Shown here piece by piece: positions 43,581 to 55,007 of a stretch of 64,000 nucleotides of DNA; position 1 is the first letter of the stretch; every line of letters starts with the position of its first letter. Both the position numbers and the translations under genes were made by a program. The stretch is taken from contig OX344762.1 in NCBI GenBank assembly GCA_947034895.1, positions 44,744,760-44,808,759 on the forward strand, given 5' to 3'. A model generated the notes under the pieces. That model searched no databases. It saw nothing but the letters and a program-made list of their open reading frames with translations, and had not been told where the DNA came from. Source of the stretch: Rhytidiadelphus loreus (lineage: Eukaryota > Streptophyta > Bryopsida > Hypnales > Hylocomiaceae).

Positions 43581-45125
43581 ATGATTGCGGCGGTGTGCTG
43601 GGTGCCGAAAGGCGTCGCGAAGAATGTCCCCGTTGTGGCGGACCCTCCCACAGAGGAGGAGATTCGGGAGCTTCTGCAGCATCATGCGAGCGCTCACGAG
43701 GACGCCAGCGAAGGGGAAGGAGACGAGGAGGAAGACGAGGAGCAGCTGTTGGAGCTCGAGTCCCCGGAGACAGACGCTTCCAATGCTGTGGCGACCGCTT
43801 TAGCTGCTGCTTCTGCACTTGGAGCCACCATCTCTCGAACGAAGTCGTACGAGCAAACCCTAGCCGATGGCTTGGCGGAGCTCGACATGGACCATTACGA
43901 CGAGGAAGACGAGGAAGGCGTAGAGATTTTTGGAAATGGCGGGTTAGGCGCCGCGTTCTACCCGAGCAACGACGTCGACCCGTACCTCGTTGATAAAGAA
44001 GACGACGATGAGGAGGAAATTGAGGACATGACCATCAAGGACTCGGATTTGATCGTTCTCACTGCTCGCAACGAAGACGACGTGAGCCACCTCGAGGTTT
44101 GGGTGTACGAAACGGAGGAGACCGTTAGTGACGACCCCGAAGAGAGTAACATGTACGTTCATCATGATATCATGTTGCCGGCTTTTCCTCTCTGTCTTTC
44201 GTGGTTGGATTGTAACCCTAATGGCGAAGGGAAGGGTAACTACGTCGCGGTGGGAACGATGCAACCCGAGATCGAAATTTGGGACTTGGACGTCGTGGAC
44301 TCCGTCGAGCCTGTGAGTGTCTTAGGCGGAGCGTTGGCTGGGAAAGAGACGCCGAAGAAGAAAAAGAAGAAGAAGGCCGCGGCTGTGAAGTTCAAAGAGG
44401 GTAGCCATACTGATGCAGTGTTAGGTCTTTCATGGAACTCTGAGTTTCGGAACGTTCTTGCGAGTGGAAGTGCAGACAAGTCGGTCAAAGTCTGGGATAT
44501 TGTGAAGGGGACGTGTGAGCATACTATGACGATTCATACAGATAAAGTCCAAGCAGTGGCATGGAATGTGAAGGAACCGACTGTGCTTCTCAGCGGCTCC
44601 TTTGATCGGACAGTGGGGTTGACGGATATGCGAGCTCCTCAAGCGCCGGCCATTCGCTGGTCCGTTTCTGCCGATGTTGAGTCCCTAGCCTGGGACCCGC
44701 ATGCTTCGCATACATTCCTCGTGAGCTTAGAAGACGGAACTGTTGGAGGATACGATGTGAGGACAGGGACGGTGGATCCTCTGCAAGGGAAAGCGTTGTT
44801 CACCATCCATGCTCATGAGAAAGCGGTGTGTAGCTTGGCGTACAACATCGCTGCGCCAAACCTCTTGGCCACAGCCTCAACTGATAAGATGGTCAAATTG
44901 TGGGACTTGACAGGGAACCAACCGTCATGTATTGCCTCTGTGAATCCCAAAGTTGGTGCTATTTTCGCAGCCGGGTTTTGTAAGGATGCTCCGTTCTTGC
45001 TTGCTGTTGGTGGATCCAAGGGAAATTTACATGTTTGCGATACTCTGACGTTTGGCGAGGTCTCCAGAAGGTTTGGGAAGTTTTCTCCAAGGCCGAGGAG
45101 AGTGGCCAGTAATGCGGAGGCCTAA
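43581..45125 (+). CDS. PWP1: PWP1 WD40-repeat protein, intronless
   Basis: Periodic tryptophan protein 1 homologue, a nucleolar chromatin-associated WD40 protein needed for rRNA transcription and ribosome production in yeast and animals. 514 residues, close to human PWP1. Family marks: N-terminal AAVCWVPKGVAKNVP; acidic region (~45-170); NDVDPYLVDKEDD; MYVHHDIMLPAFPLCLSWLD; GNYVAVGTMQPEIEIWDLD; a lysine run (~258-265); and then WD repeats with clear VLASGSADKSVKVWD, LLSGSFDRTVGLTD and LLATASTDKMVKLWD. ATG 43581 aligns with the family start; the frame extends upstream only without ATG. No introns. Confidence 0.94.
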   Translation: MIAAVCWVPKGVAKNVPVVADPPTEEEIRELLQHHASAHEDASEGEGDEEEDEEQLLELESPETDASNAVATALAAASALGATISRTKSYEQTLADGLAELDMDHYDEEDEEGVEIFGNGGLGAAFYPSNDVDPYLVDKEDDDEEEIEDMTIKDSDLIVLTARNEDDVSHLEVWVYETEETVSDDPEESNMYVHHDIMLPAFPLCLSWLDCNPNGEGKGNYVAVGTMQPEIEIWDLDVVDSVEPVSVLGGALAGKETPKKKKKKKAAAVKFKEGSHTDAVLGLSWNSEFRNVLASGSADKSVKVWDIVKGTCEHTMTIHTDKVQAVAWNVKEPTVLLSGSFDRTVGLTDMRAPQAPAIRWSVSADVESLAWDPHASHTFLVSLEDGTVGGYDVRTGTVDPLQGKALFTIHAHEKAVCSLAYNIAAPNLLATASTDKMVKLWDLTGNQPSCIASVNPKVGAIFAAGFCKDAPFLLAVGGSKGNLHVCDTLTFGEVSRRFGKFSPRPRRVASNAEA

Positions 45126-46040
45126 TTTTGGGTTGCGTAGTTCTTTACTCAAGTTTGGTCATCTATTACTTTTGAGCACTCTCGAACCTCAACTATGTTC
45201 AACGAGTATTTCAAGGGTTGGCAGTAGCTGTCTCCCTCCCTTCTATGTCCTGGTGGACATTTACAACGAGCACCAAGAGATCAGCAGCTTGTGCTTCTCA
45301 AAGAGGTGAAGTACTTGGTGCAGTGCACTTCGTAGAGCTTTATTAGCCTTATGGTTCTCATTAGCTTTATAGCACGTAGGACATTTGGCATTTGTATCTT
45401 ATATTCATTCAGAGTTGTTTTAGCGTGGTGTTTATTGTTACACACGCTTGTCGGAGTATGTAAATTGAGAAGAAGGGGTCGCAGGCATGGATCCTTCTAT
45501 TGAGACTGTTTGATGGTAATTTTTTTCTGGCTGTTGAATATCTTTAGTTGTTGGAGATGTTGCACTCGTTCTAACGTGCTCAGTTCTGGTGCATCTGTTA
45601 TGGCTCTCGCACAGCCTTTTGTGTGGGAGTGCGAAGTAACTGATTCCATTTGGCAATTGAGCACATGACTCCGTGCAAGATGATCACACTTTGAACAGTG
45701 TTTGGTTATTTTGCATTCTGGGTTCAAGCACAGATGGAGCACATTCTTGCACCCACAGCGTCGGGGATGACCTAATGGTCGTTGCAGGTCTTTGATTCAT
45801 ATTGTCGTCAGTTTTGGCACGTGATTTCCTCAGAGATAAGTACACTGATTAATCCTTTTTGTGCGTGACACTAACTCGTACTATTTTAAATTATTGCAGG
45901 CTGAAATATTACTGTATTCTACCCATGGGTTGTTCGCACCCATTGTTAATTCAGTTGGTACTTCACTGATGGGGCATTTACACCGGGACTTTGAAATCGT
46001 GCATACTTTTTATAAGACTTCTGAAGGTTTTACATAACTA
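45126..46040. other. 3' flank of PWP1, intergenic
   Basis: The first few hundred bases are probably PWP1 3'UTR. No other gene supported. Confidence 0.5.
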
Positions 46041-46257
46041 CACTAATGATGATAAATAGTGTTAGCCATACTAACTATTTTAGAAATGCTATAAGTTTTT
46101 ACTTTTGATGAATATTTTTACTGAGTGTATAGATCCTAATATCATTTTAAGTGGGAGAACTTTACACCTATAGATGGTAAAAATATTCATCAACAGTAAA
46201 AATTTATAGCTCTTTTAAATCAATTAGTGTAGGTAACACTATTTATCATCATTAGTG
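46041..46257. mobile_element. 217 bp MITE with CACTAATGATG termini
   Basis: Inverted arms of ~80 bp starting CACTAATGATGATAAATAGT on both ends, with a ~40 bp loop. TA lies directly outside each end (46039-46040, 46258-46259), which fits a TA target as in Tc1/mariner-type MITEs, though CACTA-type ends with a lost 3 bp duplication cannot be excluded. Confidence 0.65.
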
Positions 46258-46753
46258 TACTGCTTGCTGAGAGTTGGTGGGGGCTCTGGGGCAGAGACTT
46301 GGTTTGGTAGTTAGGGTTGCCGGGTAATATTTGTTAGGACATTGATATTGAAGTGTTTGAGGACCACTCATATTCCTTTGATATTGGATGGGTGCTATAT
46401 ACAAGTTTTCCTATGCCTGTATTGCTGATACAAAATTTCTGGCCTCATTTGAAGATGCAATGTTCTCCTCGTAGCCACTTTGCAAGTTTTTTGTAGAGCG
46501 ATACTTGTGCAGGGAGGACCTCTCATTCTTTTATATTGGAAGGAGTGCCGCAGAGTGGTTCTCTTGTAGTTTGCAACATCTAGAATCACTTGATTAAGGG
46601 TTTGAGCATGGTTCCTAATATTCAACTACAAAAGTTTTTGTTGGATGATGTTGGCAGTCAAAAGCACTCAGTTAAAAGCAGATTCTAGTTTTATAGAATG
46701 CATTTTTTGGACATTGTATGAAAAAAACTATGAATATTTGAAGTACTAGAAAA
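46258..46753. other. Intergenic, nothing recognised
   Basis: AT-rich DNA between two inverted-repeat structures; only short unsupported ORFs. Confidence 0.5.
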
Positions 46754-47406
46754 TAGATATACAGTGACTACAAAAACCGAGTCTATGTTGTGTTCAATTT
46801 TAGTCCGTGTGCCATATGTTGAAACAAATACAAATATTGTAGTGTCTTTTGTGCACTACAATCCTAAAAAAACTTAAAGCAAAAATCAATTATGGTATGA
46901 ATTCTAAAGTTGACCATCCCATAGACTTGGTTATTGAGGTGGGTTTCATAATTACTCTAAAAATTGCCTATGCTTCTTTTTTGAGCTTTGATGACTTGAA
47001 TATTTTACTACATGATGTTGTACACCATTTAAGACCCACCTCCATTGGTATTGTAAAAAGTTGACATAAGTATGCTTCAAAAGAATTATATATATAGAAA
47101 AATGTTCATAATTTTAATGTGAATGGAATTTGAAGATTTTTGATGAACCAAAGACTTGAGGTGTCATTTACAATCATACATGATCTATAGGTTGCAATTT
47201 GAATTGTTGTTACATCTACTTTGAGTAGATTTGAAGATATTTGTTGTAATATACAATTAACACAAATCATTATAATTTGTATTAAGCAACTAAAACAATT
47301 ACTTTCACCACAATCTTTTTGATTCTAACATATTAGTTTAAAAGGGTTGTATATAGTATATTGGTTTAGATTGTAGGTAGTTTAATATAGTACGACAACA
47401 ATTTAC
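46754..47406 (+). repeat. Left arm of long inverted duplication
   Basis: About 650 bp, nearly identical (a handful of mismatches) to the reverse complement of 47587-48261. A frame of 71 codons (46852-47064, no ATG start) survives in both arms with a single Phe/Leu difference. It is probably a fragment of something older rather than a gene. Confidence 0.9.
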
Positions 47407-47586
47407 TAATACCAAAATTTTGATAGTTCATCTTAATTTTATTTTTATTAAGTGTATTTGTCAATATTTTATAATATATTTTATTATTATTCTATAATAA
47501 ACTATTTATACATATTTAATGCATAAATAAATCATTAAATTTCAATTAAAATACTTATTCAAAATTAATTTAATTTTTTGGAACTG

Positions 47587-48261
47587 GTAAATTGTTGTCA
47601 TACTATATTAAACTACCTACAATCTAAACCAATATACTATATACAACCCTTTTAAACTAATATGTTAGAATCAAAAAGATTGTGGTGAAAGTAATTGTTT
47701 TAGTTGCTTAATACAAATTATAATGATTTGTGTTAATTGTATATTACAACAAATATCTTCAAATCTACTCAAAGTAGATGTAACAACAATTCAAATTGCA
47801 ACCTATAGATCATGTATGATTGTAAATGACACCTCAAGTCTTTGGTTCATCAAAAATCTTCAAATTCCATTCACATTAAAATTATGAACATTTTTCTATA
47901 TATATAATTCTTTTGAAGCATACTTATGTCAACTTTTTACAATACCAATGGAGGTGGGTCTTAAATGGTGTACAACATCATGTAGTAAAATATTCAAGTC
48001 ATCAAGGCTCAAAAAAGAAGCATAGGCAATTTTTAGAGTAATTATGAAACCCACCTCAATAACCAAGTCTATGGGATGGTCAACTTTAGAATTCATACCA
48101 TAATTGATTTTTGCTTTAAGTTTTTTTAGGATTGTAGTGCACAAAAGACACTACAATATTTGTATTTGTTCATTTGGATTTCATCCACTCCTTTTTAACA
48201 TATGGCACACGGACTAAAATTGAACACAACATAGACTCAGTTTTTGTAGTCACCGTATCTA
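47587..48261 (-). repeat. Right arm of long inverted duplication
   Basis: Reverse complement of 46754-47406. It carries a ~24 bp extra segment near 48172-48196 that the left arm lacks. The 180 bp spacer (47407-47586) is extremely AT-rich and unique. A transcript through both arms would fold into a very long, nearly perfect hairpin. Confidence 0.9.
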
Positions 48262-49690
48262 GAATTGTCCCTAGACTCTTACTATTGGAATTTGTAGATA
48301 AAAAAACAAAATCTAAAAACATAAAAAAACAAATCTAGTTACATACTAACAATTAACAAGATTATCCACTACTTAGTATTCTTGAAGCAAATGCACCAAT
48401 ATAGTTGAGGATATGAGGAAATTCACTTAAACCTCTTTTTTTATTATGATTTTTTTACAACCCCGATTGGAAGAGCTCTAACACCTATATTTTGGATGAT
48501 GAATAGAGTGTTTAGGCCAAAGTTTTGTTTGAATACATTTTCACTCATCCTACAATTCTATTGAATTTTTTTTAAATAACTTTTCTTTACAATGAGTTCA
48601 ATGGAATTGGAATAAGTGTCCATAAGATATTCTATAATAGTAACTATACCTAAATGCATCCAAATAAGCAATTGGACATCGTTCCTATTTTTAAATTGCC
48701 TAATTATTGGTTGGATCTAATTAGAAGTCAAAAGAATATACTATATTTTCTTCTTTTGCATTTATTGAACACCAGATGAATAAACTTTGAATTTGCAAAG
48801 TATTGAAAATAGGTGTATCCAAATTAGCCAACAAATAGAAAGTGTAAATTGTAGGCAAGTGGACAATTCTAGTCGAGATTCTAGTAAACGGATCACAATT
48901 AGGTGTAGCTACCTTAATGTTATTAATCCTTTCAAGTCTTAATCTCATTTTGGATTTTTGCACAAATTTTTTTATATCATTGTACAATGATATTATTTAT
49001 ACCACTTCTAAAACTCACTTGTGACACTAGTCAAATTATTGTCCAGTGAAAATTGAGTTCAAACCCCACATGGAAAGATTAACTTTGTAATGCTACTACG
49101 AACACTGTTGATGGATGACAAAGAATCCTTTTATGTAAGACAAAAGTAAAGATGTTTATCATTGAAATTTTGTGTGAAAAAGAGAGGTCTTGCACAATAA
49201 TTTGATCTCTAATGAGTACTTTTTGAGTTTTTCTAAGCAAATGATTCATATGGTATTCAAAAGGCTAATTTCTATGGTGATAAGTTTGACATTCTAGGGT
49301 TAACTTAAAAGAGGTTTGATTGTACACATGATAAAGTAGAGATACTTGTTTTAGATAGCCTCCCATATTGGCTGTATAAGGTGATTTTACTATGGTGAAT
49401 AATAGTTAGATGTATTATTCATTGAAAAAGATTTTTTGTTTGTACCTTTTCATCTACTCATCTCTCTTTTGTCCTTACTTAGGGAGAAGTGCTAAAGCTA
49501 ACTGTAATAGGTAAGTCTATGAGACTAAAATGGATCTAAATGAAAAATCCACATTTATATAGAATAAAATATTCATTCTTGAATTTTCTTTTCATTCTTC
49601 CTCATCCTTATATTTGCATACATTGAGCTGAATTTCTTAACAAATTTCCCATATCCTACAAGCTTAAGTGCTTAAGTTATTAGAAATAGG
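48262..49690. other. AT-rich intergenic with repeat remnants
   Basis: No gene supported. Contains a diverged relative of the 41057 element near 48478 and the second copy of the dispersed repeat at 49108-49280. Confidence 0.5.
49108..49280 (+). repeat. Dispersed repeat (copy 2 of 2)
   Basis: Partner of 22811-22980, same orientation, moderate divergence. Confidence 0.65.
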
Positions 49691-50508
49691 TAAAGTAGCC
49701 GACCTCATTCTGACCACTTAAGCAATTTATTGTATTTCCAATATGCATTGGGTGAGGGGAAAATCCCCCCGTTGAGAAATAGATTTGAGGAGGGTTCCAG
49801 AAATTGTTCCCTCTTTTCCTTCAAAAACAAAATAACTATGAATTTTTTTCATAAAGATTCCATTCAACCCATTCTTTTTATACATGGCACTATATTTCTA
49901 TCCACATATTGATTACAAAATCGACCACGCTTCAGTGTAGGTGATAATTGTAGACATCTTGTGATCCTTGTATGCTTTCAATGTACACCTCCCCAACATT
50001 TGTGCTATGTGAGCTATCATACAACCACATGAATTGTCACCTTTAACCGCAACTAATTGGAAACAAAGTAATTTAATTAGTGAAAATAGGGTGAAGGCAC
50101 CCAAAAGCGTCCTTGTTCCTATACTTGTACTTTAGACTATCACTAAATGTGTCCCTAGACTTTAGTTAATGTGTCCTTCAAATGCTTACCTCTGATTCGT
50201 TGACACATTTGAAGAATACATAACTCTCTAATTCACTAGCTACTGATTTTTTGCAGATTTCAATTTAGGGTTCACCTATTTGACAATTTCAATGGTATAG
50301 GGAGCTGACACTTTGAAAAATCATAAAAATTACATACCACATCTGAAAAATCTATTTAAGAAAAAATTATATTCATGATTTTCACTTGCTAGTATTTCAG
50401 AAACATGATTTTTAGGAAAAGGTGCCTCCAACTATGCTGTATTGCTTACATTGACGGTTTGGGGTGCCTTCACCTTAGGTAGTGGTCGGAAAGAGGTTGG
50501 CTACCTTA
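49691..50508. mobile_element. Non-autonomous element with TAAGGTAGCC ends (copy A)
   Basis: Termini TAAAGTAGCCGACCTC and GGTTGGCTACCTTA are inverted copies. The body 49697-50085 matches 58616-59010 of copy B with moderate divergence. It is interrupted by the MITE at 50089-50475. No coding capacity. Confidence 0.7.
50089..50475. mobile_element. 387 bp TA-target MITE nested in copy A
   Basis: Terminal inverted repeats GGGTGAAGGCACCC / AGGTGAAGGCACCC. TA is duplicated at 50087-50088 and 50476-50477. Copy B at 59008-59022 has the uninterrupted site (AAAATAGATTGTGGTCAG), so the insertion is defined on both sides. It is a Tc1/mariner-type (Stowaway-like) non-autonomous element by target choice. 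It has a diverged relative at 31357-31863. Confidence 0.75.
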
Positions 50509-52192
50509 CCTTTAAAGGAGGAGGCTTTGAAATGGAGCGGGAATTAAGAATGGACCCTATAAATGGCTGTGAAATGGACAAATGATAGTTCATAAATTGA
50601 CCTTAATAGTCATTGAATGGTTCAAGGAAAAATGCATTATTAATTGCAAGAGCCATTCATTCTCTTTGCTTTCCCATTTTTCTTTAGAAGTTGCAAGTGA
50701 ACAGGTTATGGAAGACATAAATAGGGACCTATGACACAACTCCTTTGAAAATCCATTAGTAATTCAAAAATGCTTCAGAAAATATGAAACCACTTGTGTT
50801 AGATGATTTCCTCTTCTATTTTTCTTTGTCTGAAAAATGAGATATAAATATTTCCATTTAAAAAAATACATGAAAAAGGCGGATCAGCGCTCAGATGAGC
50901 CATTTCTGAGCCTCCTACCTCTACCATATCCTGAACTATGTTACAACTGTAGACAGTGTAGAGTCCGTCCTTGAGGCGGCTATGGCTGCCTGTCTTAATT
51001 TAGCGTCGATTCAGTTAGTACACATTCCAGACGCACTCGAATCGGAAGCACTTCACTTCACTTAATTGTCGCAGCTGCTGAGCCGCAATTGCACGCATCA
51101 AGCTTTAACTTCACATGGATGTTAGAAAGAAAAAACCTGTGCCAGATTACATAGGTAGCCTGTGGCAACTGACTGAGGTGTCAGCTAATTATCAACACTC
51201 TAGAGTGAGTTCGGAGCTCTACTTTTGGATCCAATTGAGTTATGTTGCAAGCATTTTAATGTAGTTTTTATTGCATTGAGTGTGCAATTGGGATTCAAAG
51301 CTTTGGAATTGGAGAGTGAAAGAATTGGCTTGGAAAGTCACCATTTGTTGAATTCAATGAGCTCGGTCATTCACCCAATTCATTAGCTTCTATATACATG
51401 GCAAAGTTGTTTCATTGTGCAAAAGGGGTGCTTTTGAATTTCCATTGGAACCGTGTAAGGAAGTGAGAGAGTCACATTAGAATTCAAAATAGTCAAAACC
51501 ACAATGGAAAGTTACACATTTTTGCTTCGACTGCCTGGAATGTATCACTTTTTTTCTTCCTTCCAAAAACCAGCCGACCAAAATACATGTGAAATAAACC
51601 CGGATTTGCTGTTCTTTTACAATTTTTACAATTTTTATCCAATAACTGTATCTAATATGTGCGCTAATTCCACAATGGGCTTCCTACCTTCTGCTTGTTA
51701 GAATCTAAATTTTCTCCATGGGCAGGTTCTGTAATTCAGCAAGGACGTGCTATTCATTCAAACCTGCTTTGGGTTAGGGTAAGTTTTTACAGGGTTACCT
51801 TTCTGCCACTTCCAAGCATTGATTAGCAATTTGAACTGAGTGAATACAATAATTCTGCCAATTGTAAAGATTGGACTTTATGGAAATGGGGGCCATGGAT
51901 ACTAAAGACTGCGCAACTCCATTGGCCATGCTCCTCACCTTGCCGAGAGCTTTGCTTGCTTGAGAGAGCACCCTATACTCAATTTTCTAGTGAAGAGAAG
52001 CTTCAAGATTTGGAGTGAGATCATCGTTTGGTAGTATAACTTCGTTGTGGCCAGGTTTTGAATTCTTGGGAGCTTGGGTTTGCACATCAAGCATCAGATC
52101 CACTGCAGTTGCTAGACTGATAGAAATTTCAGATTTGTTAGCAAGACGAGTATCACGAGCAAGAGGAGAATTTGGCTCGGAAGAAGCAAGAA
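50509..52192. other. Intergenic region before GIL1-like gene
   Basis: No gene supported. The last few hundred bases (from about 51900) have balanced composition and probably hold the promoter and 5' leader of the gene starting at 52193. Confidence 0.5.
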
Positions 52193-54112
52193 ATGGAACT
52201 TTGGCCCTTTTCCAATGATGTCAATGCGACGATTGAAGCTAGGAATGCTGCTCAATTGTGCGCCCCTGCCATCGCCATTCCCACCAACCGCAGCTCTGCC
52301 GATGTTGAGGTACGTATTGAGAAGCAGGAAATCAACAGATTCGAGACCACGTGCTTGTCTTTCCAAATACCGCTGAAGAATTAGCTAAGCAAGCAAACTT
52401 CAAGGAGCAATCAGTTTTAGCTTAATTCTTGAGACCTGTGTTCCTTTCAAATATGTATTTGTGCATGTTTTGCGATTCATGGAAACTGATAATATTATGA
52501 AGATTTGATACATGGTTATTACAACAAATTGTTTGTACGAGGTTCACGTAAAGAAATGATTGTCTAATTTCATTACTGGATGTATATTGGTCTGCTCTAA
52601 TTTCTTGAAGCGTCAGACAATTAGGTTTATAAGTCTTGCCATGACTTGTTGACAGAGAATGGCAAGTCGCATATGGATGCCGCTGGGGAAATTGAACCTG
52701 CCGGGAGCACATCTTCTAGCAATTCGATGCTCAGTAGAAATTTCACGAATTTCTTCGAGTATCTTCAGACAGATAGACCTTCTGCAGAAGGCGAAAAGAA
52801 CCTGCTGCACAGTGCAAGCCGAAGCTTCAGCGTGATCGATGTTGTTTGTTTTCTTGAAGAAAGCAACGCACACATCGTGTCCAAAACGTCTCAAGAGTTG
52901 GCGGATATGAATGCATCTTACAAGTCCGAAATGGCTATTTTAAAGCGAGATCATGAACAGAGAGTATGGGAGCTATCATCGTCCCTGAAGAAGATTTCCG
53001 AAGACTTTTCAGATGCTTCAGCTGAAGTCGCGAGAACGAAGGGCAGTTTAACTGCCATTGAGTCAGAACTGCAGGATAGTAGAAAGACATTTGAGAAGAT
53101 GCAAGCGCTAAACAATGCATTAATCAAGAACCTAGGAACCAGGTTGAAGGATTTGAATGCGAGGAAGCAGGGTCTCGAAGGTGAACTCCGTCGTATCCAG
53201 CATGCCACCCAAGCCAAAGATCGCGAAGTGCATCGGCTGAAGGATGTTATTCAGGAAATGGAAAGAACCATTGCAAAAATGATGCAGGTTTCCCTTAGCG
53301 AGACATTGAAGTGTGAACTTGCGTTATTTGTGCAGAGCTTGCGGAAAAACTCTTGGAAAAGGGAGTCCACTGCTAATGACCACGATAACCTAGCCTTGTT
53401 CAAGAGTGCTTGTCACAGTGTCGACAGAGCAACAGATAGATTGGCGAAATATCTGAATAAATATGCCCCTGCGAGTGACTTGGAACTCCCGATCAGATTT
53501 ATATGGTCCAGAGACTTCTCAAAGCCTGACAAGATGAAGCATATTTGGGGACACTGGATCTGCCAGCAAATGTTCCAGGGATTTGAGCATGCCTTCTTTG
53601 ACACAGCCCAGGAACAGACATCAGCCTTGGATTTCCAAAAATACAGAGTCGAGTGCTTCCAAATCTTTCAGGAGAAGAAACGTGTCCCGTCACTACTTTA
53701 TTTCAAGGAATGCGAATTATTCGGACGATTCTGTGCAAGGATGTTTTCACTTGTGTTTCCGCCACACTTGATCGAGGATGCTCATTTTCGGCTTGTGAAG
53801 AAGATGCTTAGCCTGTTGGGTGATGGTGGAGAAGAGAGCAAACTGGATCTTAACTTTTTAGATCTTGCAAAAGCAATTTACTTGCTTTATAGACTCTCAT
53901 TCTCTTTTGACCCTCCTGCCAGGATTTTGAGGATGGGTAATTATGGGGAACCATGTGACAAACGATACCATGACTCTGTGGTCATAGATGCGGACAACGA
54001 CATAATGTCTACAGCAGTAGTGCTCATGCTCCGACCTGGTTTTCAAGTGAAAAGCACCGTCATAAAATGCCGAGTTTTCTTGAGGAAGATTTTCGATTAC
54101 AGTGAATCTTGA
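52193..54112 (+). CDS. DUF641 / GIL1-like coiled-coil protein
   Basis: Plant-specific family containing GIL1 (GRAVITROPIC IN THE LIGHT 1) and IRK-interacting protein; GIL1 acts in light control of gravitropism. Exon 1 52193-52309 (ends GTTGAG|GTACGT) and exon 2 52658-54112 (after GACAGAG) join in phase 0 for 523 residues. DUF641 core near residues 65-130: NFFEYLQTDRPSAEGEKNLL, FSVIDVVCFLEESNAH. Then a coiled coil (~140-250, ELSSSLKKISEDF..., RLKDVIQEMERTIAKMM) and the conserved C-terminal half with RFIWSRDFSKPDKMKHIWGH and RPGFQVKSTVIKCRVFL. No membrane segment. ATG 52193 is chosen over an upstream TTG. Exact orthology is uncertain. Confidence 0.85.
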
Positions 54113-55007
54113 CGGACTAGCTTCTCGGGAGAAGAAGGGCCGTCATCTAGCTGTCAACATTCGCCACACTTCAACTCTTCAAGCCACTGCACATGGTGAG
54201 AACATGCATGGAGATCTAATTTGAGCGTGTGCTTATGATACGGCATACACAAGCGTCGTATAGCTCTCGAATTGCTACATTTGTTGGTTTTTTGATGCTT
54301 AAAATCTGTAGTTCAATGCGTGCTGAGATGAACATGGATCTCAGTAGTTTGTGCTTTCAGGATATCTAACCTTGTGGTCACAGTGGAAATGCGATTGAGC
54401 CATTTTGTAACCTCGTTTTGATCAAATTCTGTACATAACATATCGACATTAATTACAATGTGACTGTTCTGTATAGTTCTTTCTTTTCAAATTCTCTAGC
54501 TCTTCATGCATTTGTTACAGGAAGCAAGTCATTCGTGTAGAATGAAATGCCTCCCTTGTTAGTGTGGAGACTTGAATCTTTCTTGCAATCTAAGCCCTGT
54601 GATCAACCAAAAATTACAGATTTGGAAGCTCTTGATTGAGTAGAACCGCCCGGCATTGTATTTGCTCTCGAGCCTCGTTTTCTCGTCCAATATTTGACAT
54701 CATACGAAATTCGCCCTTGGAACTCGATGAGGGTTAGATCATTGCACACGCACTTTTAGTCCCGTGTGGAACATTCAAGAAAGCTGGATTGGAGTTGAAG
54801 CTTGCAATCAGAATCAATTTTCAGGTCCCAATTTCGGTAAAGCACCAGACAGTGGCGCTGTGAAGAATTAGGTGACAAACAAAGGTGATCGTGATATAAA
54901 CAATAGAACTGGAAGCAGGCGATTCGCCTTCCTATTCACATGGATTCCGAAGCTCTGAACAAGAACGTACGTCAGGACTTCAATTGCACCAACAATTGAG
55001 CTATTCA
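54113..55007. other. Region between convergent genes
   Basis: Contains 3' ends of the GIL1-like and HSPA12-like genes. No other gene is supported. Confidence 0.5.

Noticed and set aside
46852..47064. 71-codon frame repeated in both arms of the inverted duplication
   Set aside because: No ATG start, and the conservation is explained by the recent duplication itself.
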